Made by a program: the position numbers and the translations under genes. The notes below the pieces were generated by a model that was not told the origin of the DNA, made no database searches, and saw nothing but the letters and a program-made list of their open reading frames with translations. Of a stretch of 64,000 nt of DNA, positions 55,672 to 64,000 are shown piece after piece. Each line of letters starts with the position of its first letter. Position 1 is the stretch's first letter. The stretch comes from Paracoccaceae bacterium (GTDB taxonomy: Bacteria; Pseudomonadota; Alphaproteobacteria; Rhodobacterales; Rhodobacteraceae): positions 1 to 64,000 of the forward strand of contig JANQRL010000040.1 of assembly GCA_028284605.1 (NCBI GenBank), read 5' to 3'.

Positions 55672-57402
55672 TCAGGCCTCCTTCAGCTCGGGATGGGCGG
55701 CAAGCTCCTCGTCGCGCAGGTCCTTGCGGAGGATCTTGCCCACATTGGATTTCGGCAGCTCGTCGCGGAACTCCACCTGTTTCGGCACCTTGTAGCCGGT
55801 CAGGACCGAGCGGCAGAACTTGCGCACATCGTCCACGGTGATCGACGGGTCCTCGCGCACCACGAAGGCCTTCACCGCCTCGCCCTGCTCGCCGTCCGGA
55901 ATACCGATCACGGCGCTTTCGACCACGCCTTCCATCCGGGCCAGGCAATCCTCGATCTCATTGGGGAAGACGTTGAAGCCGGACACCACGATCATGTCCT
56001 TCTTGCGGTCGACGATGCGCAGGAACCCCTCCTCGTCCATCGTCGCGATATCCCCGGTGCGGAAGAACCCGTCCGGCGTCATCACCCGGGAGGTCTCGTC
56101 TTCGCGCAGCCAGTAGCCCGCCATCACCTGCGGCCCCCGGACCGCCAGTTCCCCCGGATCGCCCCTGGGCACGTCATGGCCCGCATCGTCCAAAAGCCGC
56201 ACCTCCGTCGACGGCATCGGCAGACCGATCGTGCCGATCCGGGCAGCCCCGATCGGGTTCCCGCTGACCACCGGCGCCGTCTCGGTCAGCCCGTAGCCCT
56301 CGACGATATGGGTGCCGGTCATGTCGAACCAGCGCTCCGCCACGGCCTGGTGCAGGGCCATGCCGCCGGCGAAACTCGCCTTCAGGGATTTCGGCGGGCG
56401 TTCCGAGAACCAGAACTCGTTCATCAGCCCGTTGAAGAGCGTGTTGACGCCGACGATCCAGCTCACCTTGTAGTTCTCAAAGGCGCGCCGGACATTGCCC
56501 AGGGGCCGCGGGTTCGGCACCAGCAGGTTGCGCCCGCCGAGCCAGTAGAACCCCAGCAGGTTCAGGGTGAAGGCCAGGATGTGATAGGTCGGGATCGCGG
56601 TCAGGACGACCTCTTCCCCCTTCTCCACATGGCTGTCGATCCAGGTCATCGCCTGGGCCATGTTCATCACGATATTGCCGTGGGTCAGGACCGCGCCCTT
56701 GCTGACGCCCGTGGTGCCGCCGGTATATTGCAGCGCCGCCACCGCCGCGCCGGTCAGATGGCCGGCATAGCCGTCGACATCGCCGCCCGCCGCGCGGCCC
56801 TTCTCCAGTGCCTGGGGCAAGCGCTCATGGGGGATCGTGACGGGCTGGATCGTCCGGTCCCAGTGCGTCTGGATCAGGCTGATCACCCCGCGCACCGCCC
56901 GCGGCATGAATTCCGGCACCCGGGTCACCACGACATGGGGCACCTCGTAATGCTGGAACGCCTCGGCCAGCTTGTCGGTGAACATGTCGACGATGACGAG
57001 GACCTTGGGATGCGCGTCCTTGAGCTGATGGCCCATCTCGCGCGCGGTGTAGAGCGGGTTGATGTTGACGAGCGTGCAGCCCGCCTTGAAGACCCCGAAG
57101 GCCACGACCGGGATCGGCAGCGAGTTCGGCGCCTGGAGCGCCACACGGTCACCCTCTTCGAGCTTCAGCACCTCGCGCAGGTAGCGGGCGAAATCGTCGG
57201 ACATGGCGTCGACCTGGTTGTAGGTCAGGTCGCCGAACATCCCGTTCGGCATCACCGCAGTATAGGCGATCCGGTCGCCATAGGTCTCGGCGGCGATCCG
57301 GACGAGGTCGGCCAGCGTGTCGAAGGGCGGTTTCTCGACATGCTCCGGCACCCCGTCGGGATAGCTCGAAAGCCACGGCTTCGCCTCATGGCCTGCGGTC
57401 AT
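55672..57402 (-). CDS. AMP-forming acyl-CoA ligase (FadD-like)
   Basis: A 576-residue adenylate-forming ligase. The AMP-binding P-loop is LQYTGGTTGVSKGAVLTHGN, the A5 region is VEGYGLTETAPVVS, and the late motifs include DGFFRTGDIATMDEEGF, IVDRKKDMIVVSGFNV and the acceptor Lys near PKSNVGKILRKDL. The sequence type is long- to medium-chain fatty acid-CoA ligase, but short or unsaturated acids are possible. The ATG at 57402 has GGGAGGAGA upstream. It ends 3 bp before the BASS gene and is probably co-transcribed with it. Confidence 0.9.
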   Translation of the reverse strand: MTAGHEAKPWLSSYPDGVPEHVEKPPFDTLADLVRIAAETYGDRIAYTAVMPNGMFGDLTYNQVDAMSDDFARYLREVLKLEEGDRVALQAPNSLPIPVVAFGVFKAGCTLVNINPLYTAREMGHQLKDAHPKVLVIVDMFTDKLAEAFQHYEVPHVVVTRVPEFMPRAVRGVISLIQTHWDRTIQPVTIPHERLPQALEKGRAAGGDVDGYAGHLTGAAVAALQYTGGTTGVSKGAVLTHGNIVMNMAQAMTWIDSHVEKGEEVVLTAIPTYHILAFTLNLLGFYWLGGRNLLVPNPRPLGNVRRAFENYKVSWIVGVNTLFNGLMNEFWFSERPPKSLKASFAGGMALHQAVAERWFDMTGTHIVEGYGLTETAPVVSGNPIGAARIGTIGLPMPSTEVRLLDDAGHDVPRGDPGELAVRGPQVMAGYWLREDETSRVMTPDGFFRTGDIATMDEEGFLRIVDRKKDMIVVSGFNVFPNEIEDCLARMEGVVESAVIGIPDGEQGEAVKAFVVREDPSITVDDVRKFCRSVLTGYKVPKQVEFRDELPKSNVGKILRKDLRDEELAAHPELKEA

Positions 57403-57560
57403 GCGGTCTCCTCCCTTCCCTGCCCCGCAGGTCTTCGGCTGCGGTTCGGCGGACTGTGCCCCGAAACGGGGCCCCATTCCAGACAGAATGCCGCAGGTAA
57501 CCCGCGCAAGCAGTGGAAATGACCTAACGTTTCGGCGGCGCTCTGCGGGGGCCACCGGCA

Positions 57561-57652
57561 ACGGCCCGTCGACGGGCCGTGATCACGCGCTTGCGCAAGC
57601 GCGTTTCAAAGCGCCGCCTGCGGCGCTTCCATAAGGCGCGTCGACGCGCCTT
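57561..57652. repeat. Four-palindrome repeat element, copy 2
   Basis: Palindromes at 57561-57580, 57585-57604, 57609-57628 and 57633-57652 repeat those of 100-192 in the same order and strand orientation, with one change (centre CT instead of CG in the third). Spacers are GATC, TTCA and CCAT, all unlike the first copy (GCTG, CCCG, CAGGC). It lies 58 bp beyond the glycerate kinase stop. It also lies upstream of the CoA ligase start, in a 308-bp gap with no gene, so it might affect either. Confidence 0.9.
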
Positions 57653-57710
57653 CCGCCCGGCCCGACCCCGGCGCCTCGGCGGAGATCACCCGGTCCGCCC
57701 GCCGCCTACT

Positions 57711-58976
57711 CTATGGCGCGATCAGAAAGGCTCGGAAGTCGTTGACATTGGTGCCCGTCGGCCCGGGAACGAACAGATCGCCCAGCGCATCGAAGGCAGT
57801 CCAGGCATCGTTGGCCGCCAAGAGCGCGCCGGCATCGCGGCCCAGGACCCGCAGCCGCGCGGCGCTCCCGCCATCCGCGAAGGCCCCGGCATTGTCCTCG
57901 GACCCGTCGATCCCGTCGGTATCGGCGGCGAGCGCCGTGACACCTGCGACCCCATCAAGCGCCATCGCCGCGGCAAGCAGGAACTCGGTATTGCGCCCGC
58001 CCTTCCCCTGCCCGCGCAGCGTCACCGTCGTCTCGCCCCCGGACAACAGGACGATGGGGGCGGCGAAGGGCTCTCCCGTCCCCGCCACATGGGCGGCAAG
58101 CGCCGCGTGCATGCGCCCGATCTCCCGCGCCTCGCCCTCGATAGCATCGGAGAGGATCGCGGCGGGGAGACCCTCGGCCCTGGCGGCGTCGGCGGCGGCG
58201 CGAAGCGAAAGCGCCGCGGAGGCGATCACCCGAACCTCATTCCGCGCAAAGACCGGGTCGTCGGAGCCCGGCGGCTCTTCGGCCCCGTCGAGGGCGGCGC
58301 GCAGCGGCTCGGGCAGGTCGATCCGCCAATCCGCGATCGCCGCCCTTGCCTCCGCGAGCCCCGCCACGCCCGGCACCGTGGGGCCGGAGGCGACCTGGGC
58401 GGGATCGTCCCCCGGCACGTCGGAGACCACAAGGCTCACAACCCGCGCCGGGGCCGCCAGCGCCGCCAGCCGCCCGCCCTTGATCCCGCTCAACGCCGTC
58501 CGCACCGCATTCATCGCCGAGATCGGCGCACCCGACGCCAGCAGCGCCGCGTTCAACGCCTGTTCGTCGTCCAGTGTCAGCCCCGCCGGCGGCGCCGGCA
58601 GGAGCGCCGAGCCCCCGCCACAGATCAGCGCCACGACAAGGTCGTCCGGCCCAAGGCCCGACACGGCAGCGCTCAGCGCCTCTGCGGCTGCGAGCCCCGC
58701 CGCGTCCGGCACCGGATGCGCCGCCTCCAGGACCTCGATCCGCTCACAGGGCACCGCATAGCCGTAGCGGGTCACCACCACCCCCTCGAGTGGCCCGGCC
58801 CATATCGCCTCGAACGCCCGGGCGAGCTGCGCCGCGCCCTTGCCCGCCCCGATCACCACGGTCCGACCCTCGGGCCGCTCCGGCAGGTGCCGCGGCAGGA
58901 TCACCGCCGGGTCGGCGGCGGCCACGGCGGCCTCGAAAAGCCGGGTCAGAAGGGCGCGGGCATCCGGATCGATCAT
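57711..58976 (-). CDS. Glycerate 2-kinase (GckA/TtuD type, MOFRL)
   Basis: A 421-residue kinase of the glycerate kinase II family. The phosphate-binding [17 protein letters not shown], the [10 protein letters not shown] and [17 protein letters not shown] segments and the C-terminal MOFRL domain ([33 protein letters not shown]) are all present. It makes 2-phosphoglycerate from glycerate. The ATG at 58976 is chosen because the frame upstream to 59096 is Arg/Pro-rich and lacks a family match. Confidence 0.93.
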   Translation of the reverse strand: MIDPDARALLTRLFEAAVAAADPAVILPRHLPERPEGRTVVIGAGKGAAQLARAFEAIWAGPLEGVVVTRYGYAVPCERIEVLEAAHPVPDAAGLAAAEALSAAVSGLGPDDLVVALICGGGSALLPAPPAGLTLDDEQALNAALLASGAPISAMNAVRTALSGIKGGRLAALAAPARVVSLVVSDVPGDDPAQVASGPTVPGVAGLAEARAAIADWRIDLPEPLRAALDGAEEPPGSDDPVFARNEVRVIASAALSLRAAADAARAEGLPAAILSDAIEGEAREIGRMHAALAAHVAGTGEPFAAPIVLLSGGETTVTLRGQGKGGRNTEFLLAAAMALDGVAGVTALAADTDGIDGSEDNAGAFADGGSAARLRVLGRDAGALLAANDAWTAFDALGDLFVPGPTGTNVNDFRAFLIAP

Positions 58977-59310
58977 GGTGGCATCGTGCGGCGGCGGCCC
59001 GGTGGCCGCAAGACCGGCCGGACCGGCACCGAAATTTGTGATCACACCCCACCGGTCACGCCGAAGTGACCGCCGGGCACGCGCCGGACCGCGCACAAGG
59101 CCCCCACAGAAAATCCCATTCAGAACAGCGGCTTACCAATTATCTCAACGTGCCGTTGCCCGGTCAAACTGAGGCAGGAATGCCGCACCGCGCCCCCGCG
59201 ACGAAAAATCCTAAAATGCCGCTCGGATTTTGTTTGAAAACGCGATCCCGCAAGCCTAGGTCCGGATCAGGCGGCCATCCACCCCCGAGTCGCCGGAAAG
59301 GAGACGAGAC
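58977..59310. other. Intergenic stretch with promoters, no gene
   Basis: These 334 bp separate the divergent glycerate kinase and 39-residue gene. The middle (59100-59240) is less GC-rich than the genes. One dyad, AAAATCC at 59205-59211 with GGATTTT at 59225-59231, could be an operator or a weak hairpin. No other gene is supported. Confidence 0.5.
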
Positions 59311-59430
59311 ATGACCCGTGACCAACTGATCCGCGAGACGCGCGCCCGCACCGGTTCCTTCCCGGGCTTTCTCGTCGTCTATGCGATGATCCTCGGCACC
59401 ATGGTGCTCTGCGCCCAGGCGATGGTCTGA
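59311..59430 (+). CDS. 39-residue single-span membrane microprotein
   Basis: A 40-codon frame (MTRDQLIRETRARTGSF start) with a charged N-terminal helix of about 14 residues and then one hydrophobic span (FLVVYAMILGTMVLCAQAMV) to the end. The AAAGGAGA sequence 8-15 bases upstream of the ATG is a strong ribosome binding site for this genome. This is what supports it as real, since the frame is short. It is divergent from glycerate kinase. Function unknown. Confidence 0.6.
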   Translation: MTRDQLIRETRARTGSFPGFLVVYAMILGTMVLCAQAMV

Positions 59431-59473
59431 CGCCACCGATCCACCGACAGCGCCAGACCTGAAGCCCGCAAGA

Positions 59474-61132
59474 TTATCCGACCTTCGCGGCCTCTCCGAC
59501 ATTATCCACGCCCCGTTCCTCCAGAAGCGTGGTGAGCCAGTTCGGATCCATCTCCGGCACCGAACTCAACAGCAGGTCGGTATAGGGATGGTGCGGCGGC
59601 TTGAACATCTCGTCCTTCGGCCCGTGTTCCACCACACGCCCGTGCTGCATCACCACCACCTCGTCGGCGATTGAGCGCACGGTGGCGAGGTCATGGGTGA
59701 TGAACATATAGGCCAGGTTGAGTTCGTTCTGGAGACGGTCGAGGAGCTTGAGGATACCCTCGGCCACAAGCTGATCGAGCGCCGATGTCACCTCGTCACA
59801 GATGATGAACTCGGGCTCCGCCGCCAGCGCACGGGCGATCCCGATCCGCTGCTTCTGCCCGCCCGAAAGCTCCGGCGGGAAACGGTTGTAGAACTTCGAC
59901 GGGTCGAGCTCGATCAGGTCGAGAAGCTCGTCCACCCGGTTCTTCAGCGCCGCACCCTTGAGCCCGGAATAGAACTGCGCCGGGCGGCCGATGATCTCTG
60001 AAATCCGGACCTTGGGGTTCAGCGCGGTATCCGCCATCTGGTAGATCATCTGCGCCTGACGCAACTGATCCTTGGTCCGGTCGGTGTATTTCGGCGGCAG
60101 GGGCTCGCCCCGGTGCAATACCTCTCCCTTCATCGGCGGCAACAGCCCGGTGATGACCCGGGCGGTGGTCGATTTGCCCGACCCGCTCTCTCCCACGACG
60201 GCGACGGTCATGCCTTCGTAGATGTCGAAGGACACGTCATCGAGGACCTTGGCGCCGCCGGTATAGGCTGCATCCACGTTCTTGACCGAGATCACCGGCT
60301 TCGAGCCGTCCGTCGGCCGTGATTTCTGCGGCCTCTGGAAGCTGCGCACCGCCCAGAGCGACTTGGTGTAGTCCTCCTGGGGGTTCTCCAGCATCTCCTC
60401 GGTCGGCGCCTCCTCGACCTCGTTGCCGCGCAACAGCACCTTGATCGTGTCCGCCATCTGCGCGACCACGGCGAGGTCGTGGGTGATGTAGATCGCCGCG
60501 GTGTTGAACTGATCGACGATGTCGCGGATCGCGGCGAGGACCTCGATCTGCGTCGTCACGTCGAGCGCGGTGGTCGGCTCGTCGAAGATGATCAGGTCGG
60601 GCCGGCAGGACATCGCCATCGCCGTCATCGCCCGCTGCAACTGCCCGCCCGAGACCTGATGCGGATAGCGGAAACCGATCTCGCCCGGGTTCGGCAGACG
60701 CAGGCGCTCGTAAAGCTCCATCGCATCTTCCTGGGCCTCCATCCGCTTCTGGATGCGGTAGTGGACCGGGGCCTCGGTGTGCTGGTCGATGATCTTGTGC
60801 GCCGGGTTGAAGGACGCCGCCGCCGATTGCGCGACATAGGCGATGCGCGAGCCGCGTAGGGCCCGCCGCTCGCTCTCCGACGCGGTGGTCAGCTCCATCC
60901 CGTCGAACTCGATGGAGCCGGCGGAGATGCGCGTGCCGTCCCGGGCATAGCCCATGGCGGCAGCCCCGATGGTGGACTTGCCCGCCCCGCTCTCGCCGAT
61001 CAGACCGAGCACCTCGCCCCGGTGCAGCGTCAGGTCGACCCCCTTGATGATGTCGACCCAGGTCTCATCGGAATAGCCCTGAATCTCCAGACCGCGGATC
61101 TTCAGCAGGACCTCTTTCTTAGGCGTGTTCAT
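59474..61132 (-). CDS. Dual-ATPase of oligopeptide-type ABC transporter
   Basis: A 552-residue protein with two complete ABC ATPase domains. First domain: GESGAGKST Walker A, VSGGQLQRAMTAMAM signature, DLIIFDEPTTALD Walker B. Second domain: GESGSGKST, LSGGQKQRIGIARAL, EFIICDEVTSALD. Fused dual ATPases of the Dpp/Opp type (as in YejF) serve peptide or nickel importers. It ends the operon whose permeases and binding protein lie upstream, with 1 bp to the permease stop. Confidence 0.93.
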   Translation of the reverse strand: MNTPKKEVLLKIRGLEIQGYSDETWVDIIKGVDLTLHRGEVLGLIGESGAGKSTIGAAAMGYARDGTRISAGSIEFDGMELTTASESERRALRGSRIAYVAQSAAASFNPAHKIIDQHTEAPVHYRIQKRMEAQEDAMELYERLRLPNPGEIGFRYPHQVSGGQLQRAMTAMAMSCRPDLIIFDEPTTALDVTTQIEVLAAIRDIVDQFNTAAIYITHDLAVVAQMADTIKVLLRGNEVEEAPTEEMLENPQEDYTKSLWAVRSFQRPQKSRPTDGSKPVISVKNVDAAYTGGAKVLDDVSFDIYEGMTVAVVGESGSGKSTTARVITGLLPPMKGEVLHRGEPLPPKYTDRTKDQLRQAQMIYQMADTALNPKVRISEIIGRPAQFYSGLKGAALKNRVDELLDLIELDPSKFYNRFPPELSGGQKQRIGIARALAAEPEFIICDEVTSALDQLVAEGILKLLDRLQNELNLAYMFITHDLATVRSIADEVVVMQHGRVVEHGPKDEMFKPPHHPYTDLLLSSVPEMDPNWLTTLLEERGVDNVGEAAKVG

Positions 61133-61133
61133 C

Positions 61134-62195
61134 TTATTGCTCCTTCAGGCCGGAGGACCGGAACAGCATCCAGTCGACGACGAAGTTCACCGCCACAGTC
61201 AGCAGCGCGATGGCGGCGGCCGGGATCAGCGGGGTGATGTCCCCGAACGAGATCAGCGTCGCGTTCTCCCGCACCATCGAGCCCCAGTCCGCGGTGGGCG
61301 GCTGGATGCCGAGGCCGAGGAAGCTCAGCCCCGCGATCAGCAGGAACACGAAGCAGAACTCGAGCCCGAACTCGGCCACCAGCGGCGCGGTCGAGTTCGG
61401 CAGGATCTCCCGGCGGATCAGATAGCCGGTCCCCTCGCCGCGAAGGCGCGCGGCCTCGATATAGTCCATCACCACGACATTGCCGGCCACCGCCCGGGTC
61501 AGGCGGAAGACGCGCGGCGCGTAGATGATCGCCACGGCGATGATGATCACGTGGATCTCGGGGCCGAAGATCGACAGCATCAAAAGCGCGAAGATCAGCG
61601 ACGGGATCGACATGATCACGTCCGCGACCCGGCCCATGAACTGGTCGAACCAGCCCCCCTTGGTGGCCGCCAGCAGGCCGGCGGTGGCGCCGATCACGAA
61701 GGCCGACACCGTGGCGGTCAGCGCCAGGCCCACGGTATTCCGCGCGCCGTAGATGATCCGGCTGAACATGTCGCGGCCAAGCTGGTCGGCGCCAAGGAGC
61801 ATGTTCTCGTCCGCCGGCGCAAAGGCGGTGGAGATGATCTCCGCCTCGCCATAGGGCGCGATCCAGGGCGCGAAGATGCCGGCGATCGCATAGGTGAAGA
61901 TCACGAACATCCCGAAGGCCGCGGTGAGCGGCGCGGTGCGCAGTTCCTTGGCCAGTTCCTCGCCCGACATCGCGATCAGGAACTCCCGGAACGCATAGGA
62001 CACCGCCCCCGCGAAGGCCAGAAGCCCCGCGAAGATCGTAACCGCCCGGAGCGCCGGAACCCCGCCGACGATGCCCAGAACGAAGGACACGAGCGTCAGC
62101 GAGAACAGCATCAGGAAGAGCTTGCGCTGGTTGAAATAGGCCGCCGCGCAGGAGGCGATGACGAGGAGGGCATAGTAGCCGACGACGAAGGCCAT
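61134..62195 (-). CDS. Peptide-type ABC permease (DppC class)
   Basis: A 353-residue permease with an added N-terminal membrane region (about 100 residues, three hydrophobic segments) before the usual DppC domain of five to six spans. The EAA loop is in YIEAARLRGEGTGYLIRREILPN, and LLGADQLGRDMFSRIIYGAR is the standard DppC entry motif. The extended N-terminus is longer than usual for the family (about 290-300 residues). Confidence 0.93.
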   Translation of the reverse strand: MAFVVGYYALLVIASCAAAYFNQRKLFLMLFSLTLVSFVLGIVGGVPALRAVTIFAGLLAFAGAVSYAFREFLIAMSGEELAKELRTAPLTAAFGMFVIFTYAIAGIFAPWIAPYGEAEIISTAFAPADENMLLGADQLGRDMFSRIIYGARNTVGLALTATVSAFVIGATAGLLAATKGGWFDQFMGRVADVIMSIPSLIFALLMLSIFGPEIHVIIIAVAIIYAPRVFRLTRAVAGNVVVMDYIEAARLRGEGTGYLIRREILPNSTAPLVAEFGLEFCFVFLLIAGLSFLGLGIQPPTADWGSMVRENATLISFGDITPLIPAAAIALLTVAVNFVVDWMLFRSSGLKEQ

Positions 62196-62210
62196 GTGTC
62201 TTGCCCTCCC

Positions 62211-63167
62211 TTACTTCGGATGCCGCAGGCGCGGGTTGGTGAGGATCGAGCCCACATCCGCTGCGAGATTGAGGAGGATGAAGGTCGCCGCGAAGATCAG
62301 GCAGCAGGCCTGCACGATGGGGAAGTCCCGTTTCGACACCGCGTCGACGAGCGCCTGTCCGATGCCCGGATAGACGAAGACCACCTCCACGAGCACCACG
62401 CCGGTGATCAGATAGGCGAGGTTCAGCGCCACGACGTTGATGATCGGCGCCCAGGCATTGGGCAGGGCGTGCTTGACGATCACCCTCCAGGGCGGCGTGC
62501 CCTTGAGCCGCGCCATCTCGATATAAGGCGAGGCCAGGAGGTTGATGATCGCCGCCCGCGTCATCCGCATCATATGCGCGGTGACGACGAGCACCAGCGT
62601 CAGCGCCGGCAGGAAGGTCCGTTCGAGCAACTCGCCGAAGCTCATGCCGGGGCTGAGGCTCGAGATTGCCGGGAACATCCCCCAGCGTACCGAGAAGAAG
62701 AGGATCAGGATGTAGCCGAGGAAAAACTCCGGCGAGGAGATCGCGGTCAGCGTGGTGACGTTCGCGACCCGGTCGAAGACGGTGTTGCGCAGCAGCGCGA
62801 CCAGCACGCCCAGGGTGATCGCGAAGGGCACCGCGATCACCGCGGCATAGGCGGCCAGGAAGAGCGTGTTTATGAACCGGTCGCCGATCGCCTGGGTCAC
62901 CGGCTCTCCGGTCACCACGGAACTTCCGAAGTCGAGCCGGACCGCGCCGGCCAGCCATTCCAGGTAGCGCACGACGGCGGGCTTGTTCAGCCCCATCTGT
63001 TCGCGCAAGGCGGCGAGGTTCTCCTCGGTCGCGCCCTGGCCGAGCACGGCCTGGGCGATATCGCCCGGCAGAAGCTCGACCATGAAAAAGATGATGATCG
63101 AGATCACCAGAAGCGTGATCAGCCCAAGGCCAAGACGCTTGGCGATGAGGCTCAGGATATCCCCCAT
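62211..63167 (-). CDS. Peptide-type ABC permease (DppB class)
   Basis: A 318-residue permease with six spans; FMVELLPGDIAQAVLGQGATEE is the typical DppB N-terminal periplasmic entry, and the EAA-like loop is YIEMARLKGTPPWRVIVKHALPNAW. The ATG at 63167 has GGAGG five to six bases upstream; the GTG at 63179 is less likely. It pairs with the DppC-class permease 15 bp downstream. Confidence 0.93.
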   Translation of the reverse strand: MGDILSLIAKRLGLGLITLLVISIIIFFMVELLPGDIAQAVLGQGATEENLAALREQMGLNKPAVVRYLEWLAGAVRLDFGSSVVTGEPVTQAIGDRFINTLFLAAYAAVIAVPFAITLGVLVALLRNTVFDRVANVTTLTAISSPEFFLGYILILFFSVRWGMFPAISSLSPGMSFGELLERTFLPALTLVLVVTAHMMRMTRAAIINLLASPYIEMARLKGTPPWRVIVKHALPNAWAPIINVVALNLAYLITGVVLVEVVFVYPGIGQALVDAVSKRDFPIVQACCLIFAATFILLNLAADVGSILTNPRLRHPK

Positions 63168-63311
63168 ATGTCCCTCCACTGTCCCGGGCTGCCGGATCGG
63201 CCGGGATCTTCTTGTTACCTCCGCCCGGGCCGCGGGACCTCATCGGTCATCCGGTCGCGGGTCGGGCGGGCGTTGTCGGGGTGCGCAGCGGGGCGCGGCC
63301 CCCGAAAGCGA

Positions 63312-63345
63312 GGAACCCGGCGGGCCGTTTGGCGCGCCGGGTTCC
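63312..63345 (-). promoter_or_regulatory. Hairpin between binding-protein and permease genes
   Basis: Arms GGAACCCGGCG (63312-63322) and CGCCGGGTTCC (63335-63345) form a perfect 11-bp stem with a 12-nt loop just beyond the binding-protein stop. The minus strand has no T-run after it, so it more likely stabilises the upstream mRNA than terminates fully. Confidence 0.65.
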
Positions 63346-63353
63346 GTTTCAGA

Positions 63354-64000
63354 TCAGCCTTCGAACCACCAGCGGCTCGCGGCCCGTGCGCCGTCCATCT
63401 CCCAGCTCGCCGCCAGCGCGCCGGTATTCTGGACGTTGGACCGGCGGGCGTAGACGAAGTTACGGAAGAACGGAATGATCGTACCGCCGTCGTCCCGCGC
63501 GATGGTCGCCATCTCGCTGTAGATCTCGCCGCGCTTGGCGTCGTCGAGTTCCGACTTGCCCTGAAGCAGCAACTCGTTGAACCGCGCGTTCTGCCAGCGG
63601 CTCTCGTTCCAGGCCGCATCGTCCTTGTAGGCCAGGGTGTACATCACGTCCGGGGTCGGACGCGCGCCCCAGGCGACGCAGCAGAACGGCTTCCTCAGCC
63701 AGACATCGGAATAGTAGCCATCGTTCGGCTCGCGCACGACATTGATGTTGATGCCCGCGGCCTTGGCCTGTTCGGCGTAGAGGACGCACATGTCCACCGC
63801 GCCCGAGAAGATCGACTCCGCCGAGGACAGGTCGACGTTAAGCTCGTCGATCCCCGCGCCCTGCAGCAGCGCCCGCGCCCGGTCCGGATCGTAGGAGAGC
63901 TGATCGAGCCCTTCGGGGTAGTAGGGCATGGCCGGCGAGTGATGGAAATCGTTGCCGGCAACCGCCGCGCCGAAGGCGATCTTCTCGACGATCTCGTCGC
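63354..64000 (-). CDS. Peptide-type ABC solute-binding protein, partial
   Basis: The C-terminal 215 or so residues of a family 5 extracellular solute-binding protein; the reading frame is open to the window edge, so the start lies beyond it. Segments such as PAMPYYPEGLDQLSYDPDRA, ARALLQGAG, VVREPNDGYYSDVWLRKPF and the closing IIPFFRNFVYARR are typical of Dpp/Opp-type binding proteins. It is the first gene of the transport operon that ends at 59474. Confidence 0.92.
   Translation of the reverse strand, partial: DEIVEKIAFGAAVAGNDFHHSPAMPYYPEGLDQLSYDPDRARALLQGAGIDELNVDLSSAESIFSGAVDMCVLYAEQAKAAGININVVREPNDGYYSDVWLRKPFCCVAWGARPTPDVMYTLAYKDDAAWNESRWQNARFNELLLQGKSELDDAKRGEIYSEMATIARDDGGTIIPFFRNFVYARRSNVQNTGALAASWEMDGARAASRWWFEG

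Noticed and set aside
55009-57522. An 837-codon plus-strand frame.
   Set aside because: It is antisense to the BASS and CoA ligase genes; its composition is His/Arg/Gly-rich shadow coding.
61129-63243. A 704-codon minus-strand frame across the two permease genes.
   Set aside because: It is in another frame over both permeases, lacks membrane segments and is Arg/Gly/Asp-rich.

Overview
The window is high-GC DNA with tightly packed genes, many ATGA/GTGA start-stop overlaps, and no rRNA, phage, insertion sequence or CRISPR array. The gene content fits the alphaproteobacterial order Rhodobacterales (Roseobacter group / Paracoccaceae). It includes an smo/mtlK-type polyol operon, a PutA/Lrp-type PutR pair, a PopZ-like protein (DUF2497), a DUF6280-like protein, a MetF/MetR pair and a DddQ-like cupin. 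I cannot name a genus from sequence alone.

Layout. 1-7.5 kb: a four-palindrome repeat, a secreted protein of unknown function, an AlkB-type monooxygenase, a fused NuoE/NuoF-like formate dehydrogenase beta subunit without its catalytic subunit, YhhN, FtsY, YciB and DUF1178. 7.5-12.5 kb: a Nudix hydrolase, an RTX-repeat protein, and a TPP riboswitch leading thiM-thiE-thiD plus an SDR gene. 12.6-20.7 kb: tRNA-Cys, a Pcm-like methyltransferase, TolC, the PopZ-like protein, EF-P, YgfZ and an exporter-type ABC protein. 20.9-34.5 kb: an aminotransferase, a phosphatase, HisC-like, ValS, a DUF2235 hydrolase, a thioesterase, MetF/MetR, a GGDEF-EAL protein, inositol monophosphatase and rhomboid. 34.6-40 kb: PutA/PutR, a TPR protein, a META lipoprotein and tRNA-Leu(UAA).

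40-47.7 kb is a complete polyol import and oxidation operon: LacI-type regulator, binding protein, two permeases, ATPase, sorbitol dehydrogenase-like SDR and mannitol dehydrogenase. It has a perfect LacI-type operator ahead of the binding protein gene and a 26-bp inverted repeat between the permease genes. 47.9-54.7 kb is a six-gene, fully overlapping operon: a GcvT-fused flavoprotein dehydrogenase, an MDR dehydrogenase, a DddQ-like cupin (candidate DMSP lyase), two enolase-superfamily enzymes and a DUF1801 protein. Just upstream, on the same strand, lie a BASS transporter and an AMP-forming CoA ligase. I read this region as a catabolic island for a methylated or sulfonium osmolyte or a hydroxyproline-type compound; the substrate is not proven. 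57.5-64 kb: a second copy of the four-palindrome repeat, glycerate kinase, a 39-residue membrane microprotein and a peptide-type ABC transporter whose binding-protein gene runs off the window end.

The most unusual non-coding signal is a 92-93 bp element of four consecutive 20-bp palindromes. It occurs twice, at 100-192 and 57561-57652. The palindromes are almost perfectly conserved while the 4-5 nt spacers between them are not, and both copies sit exactly 58 bp beyond the stop codon of a minus-strand gene. A shorter two-palindrome array lies between efp and ygfZ.
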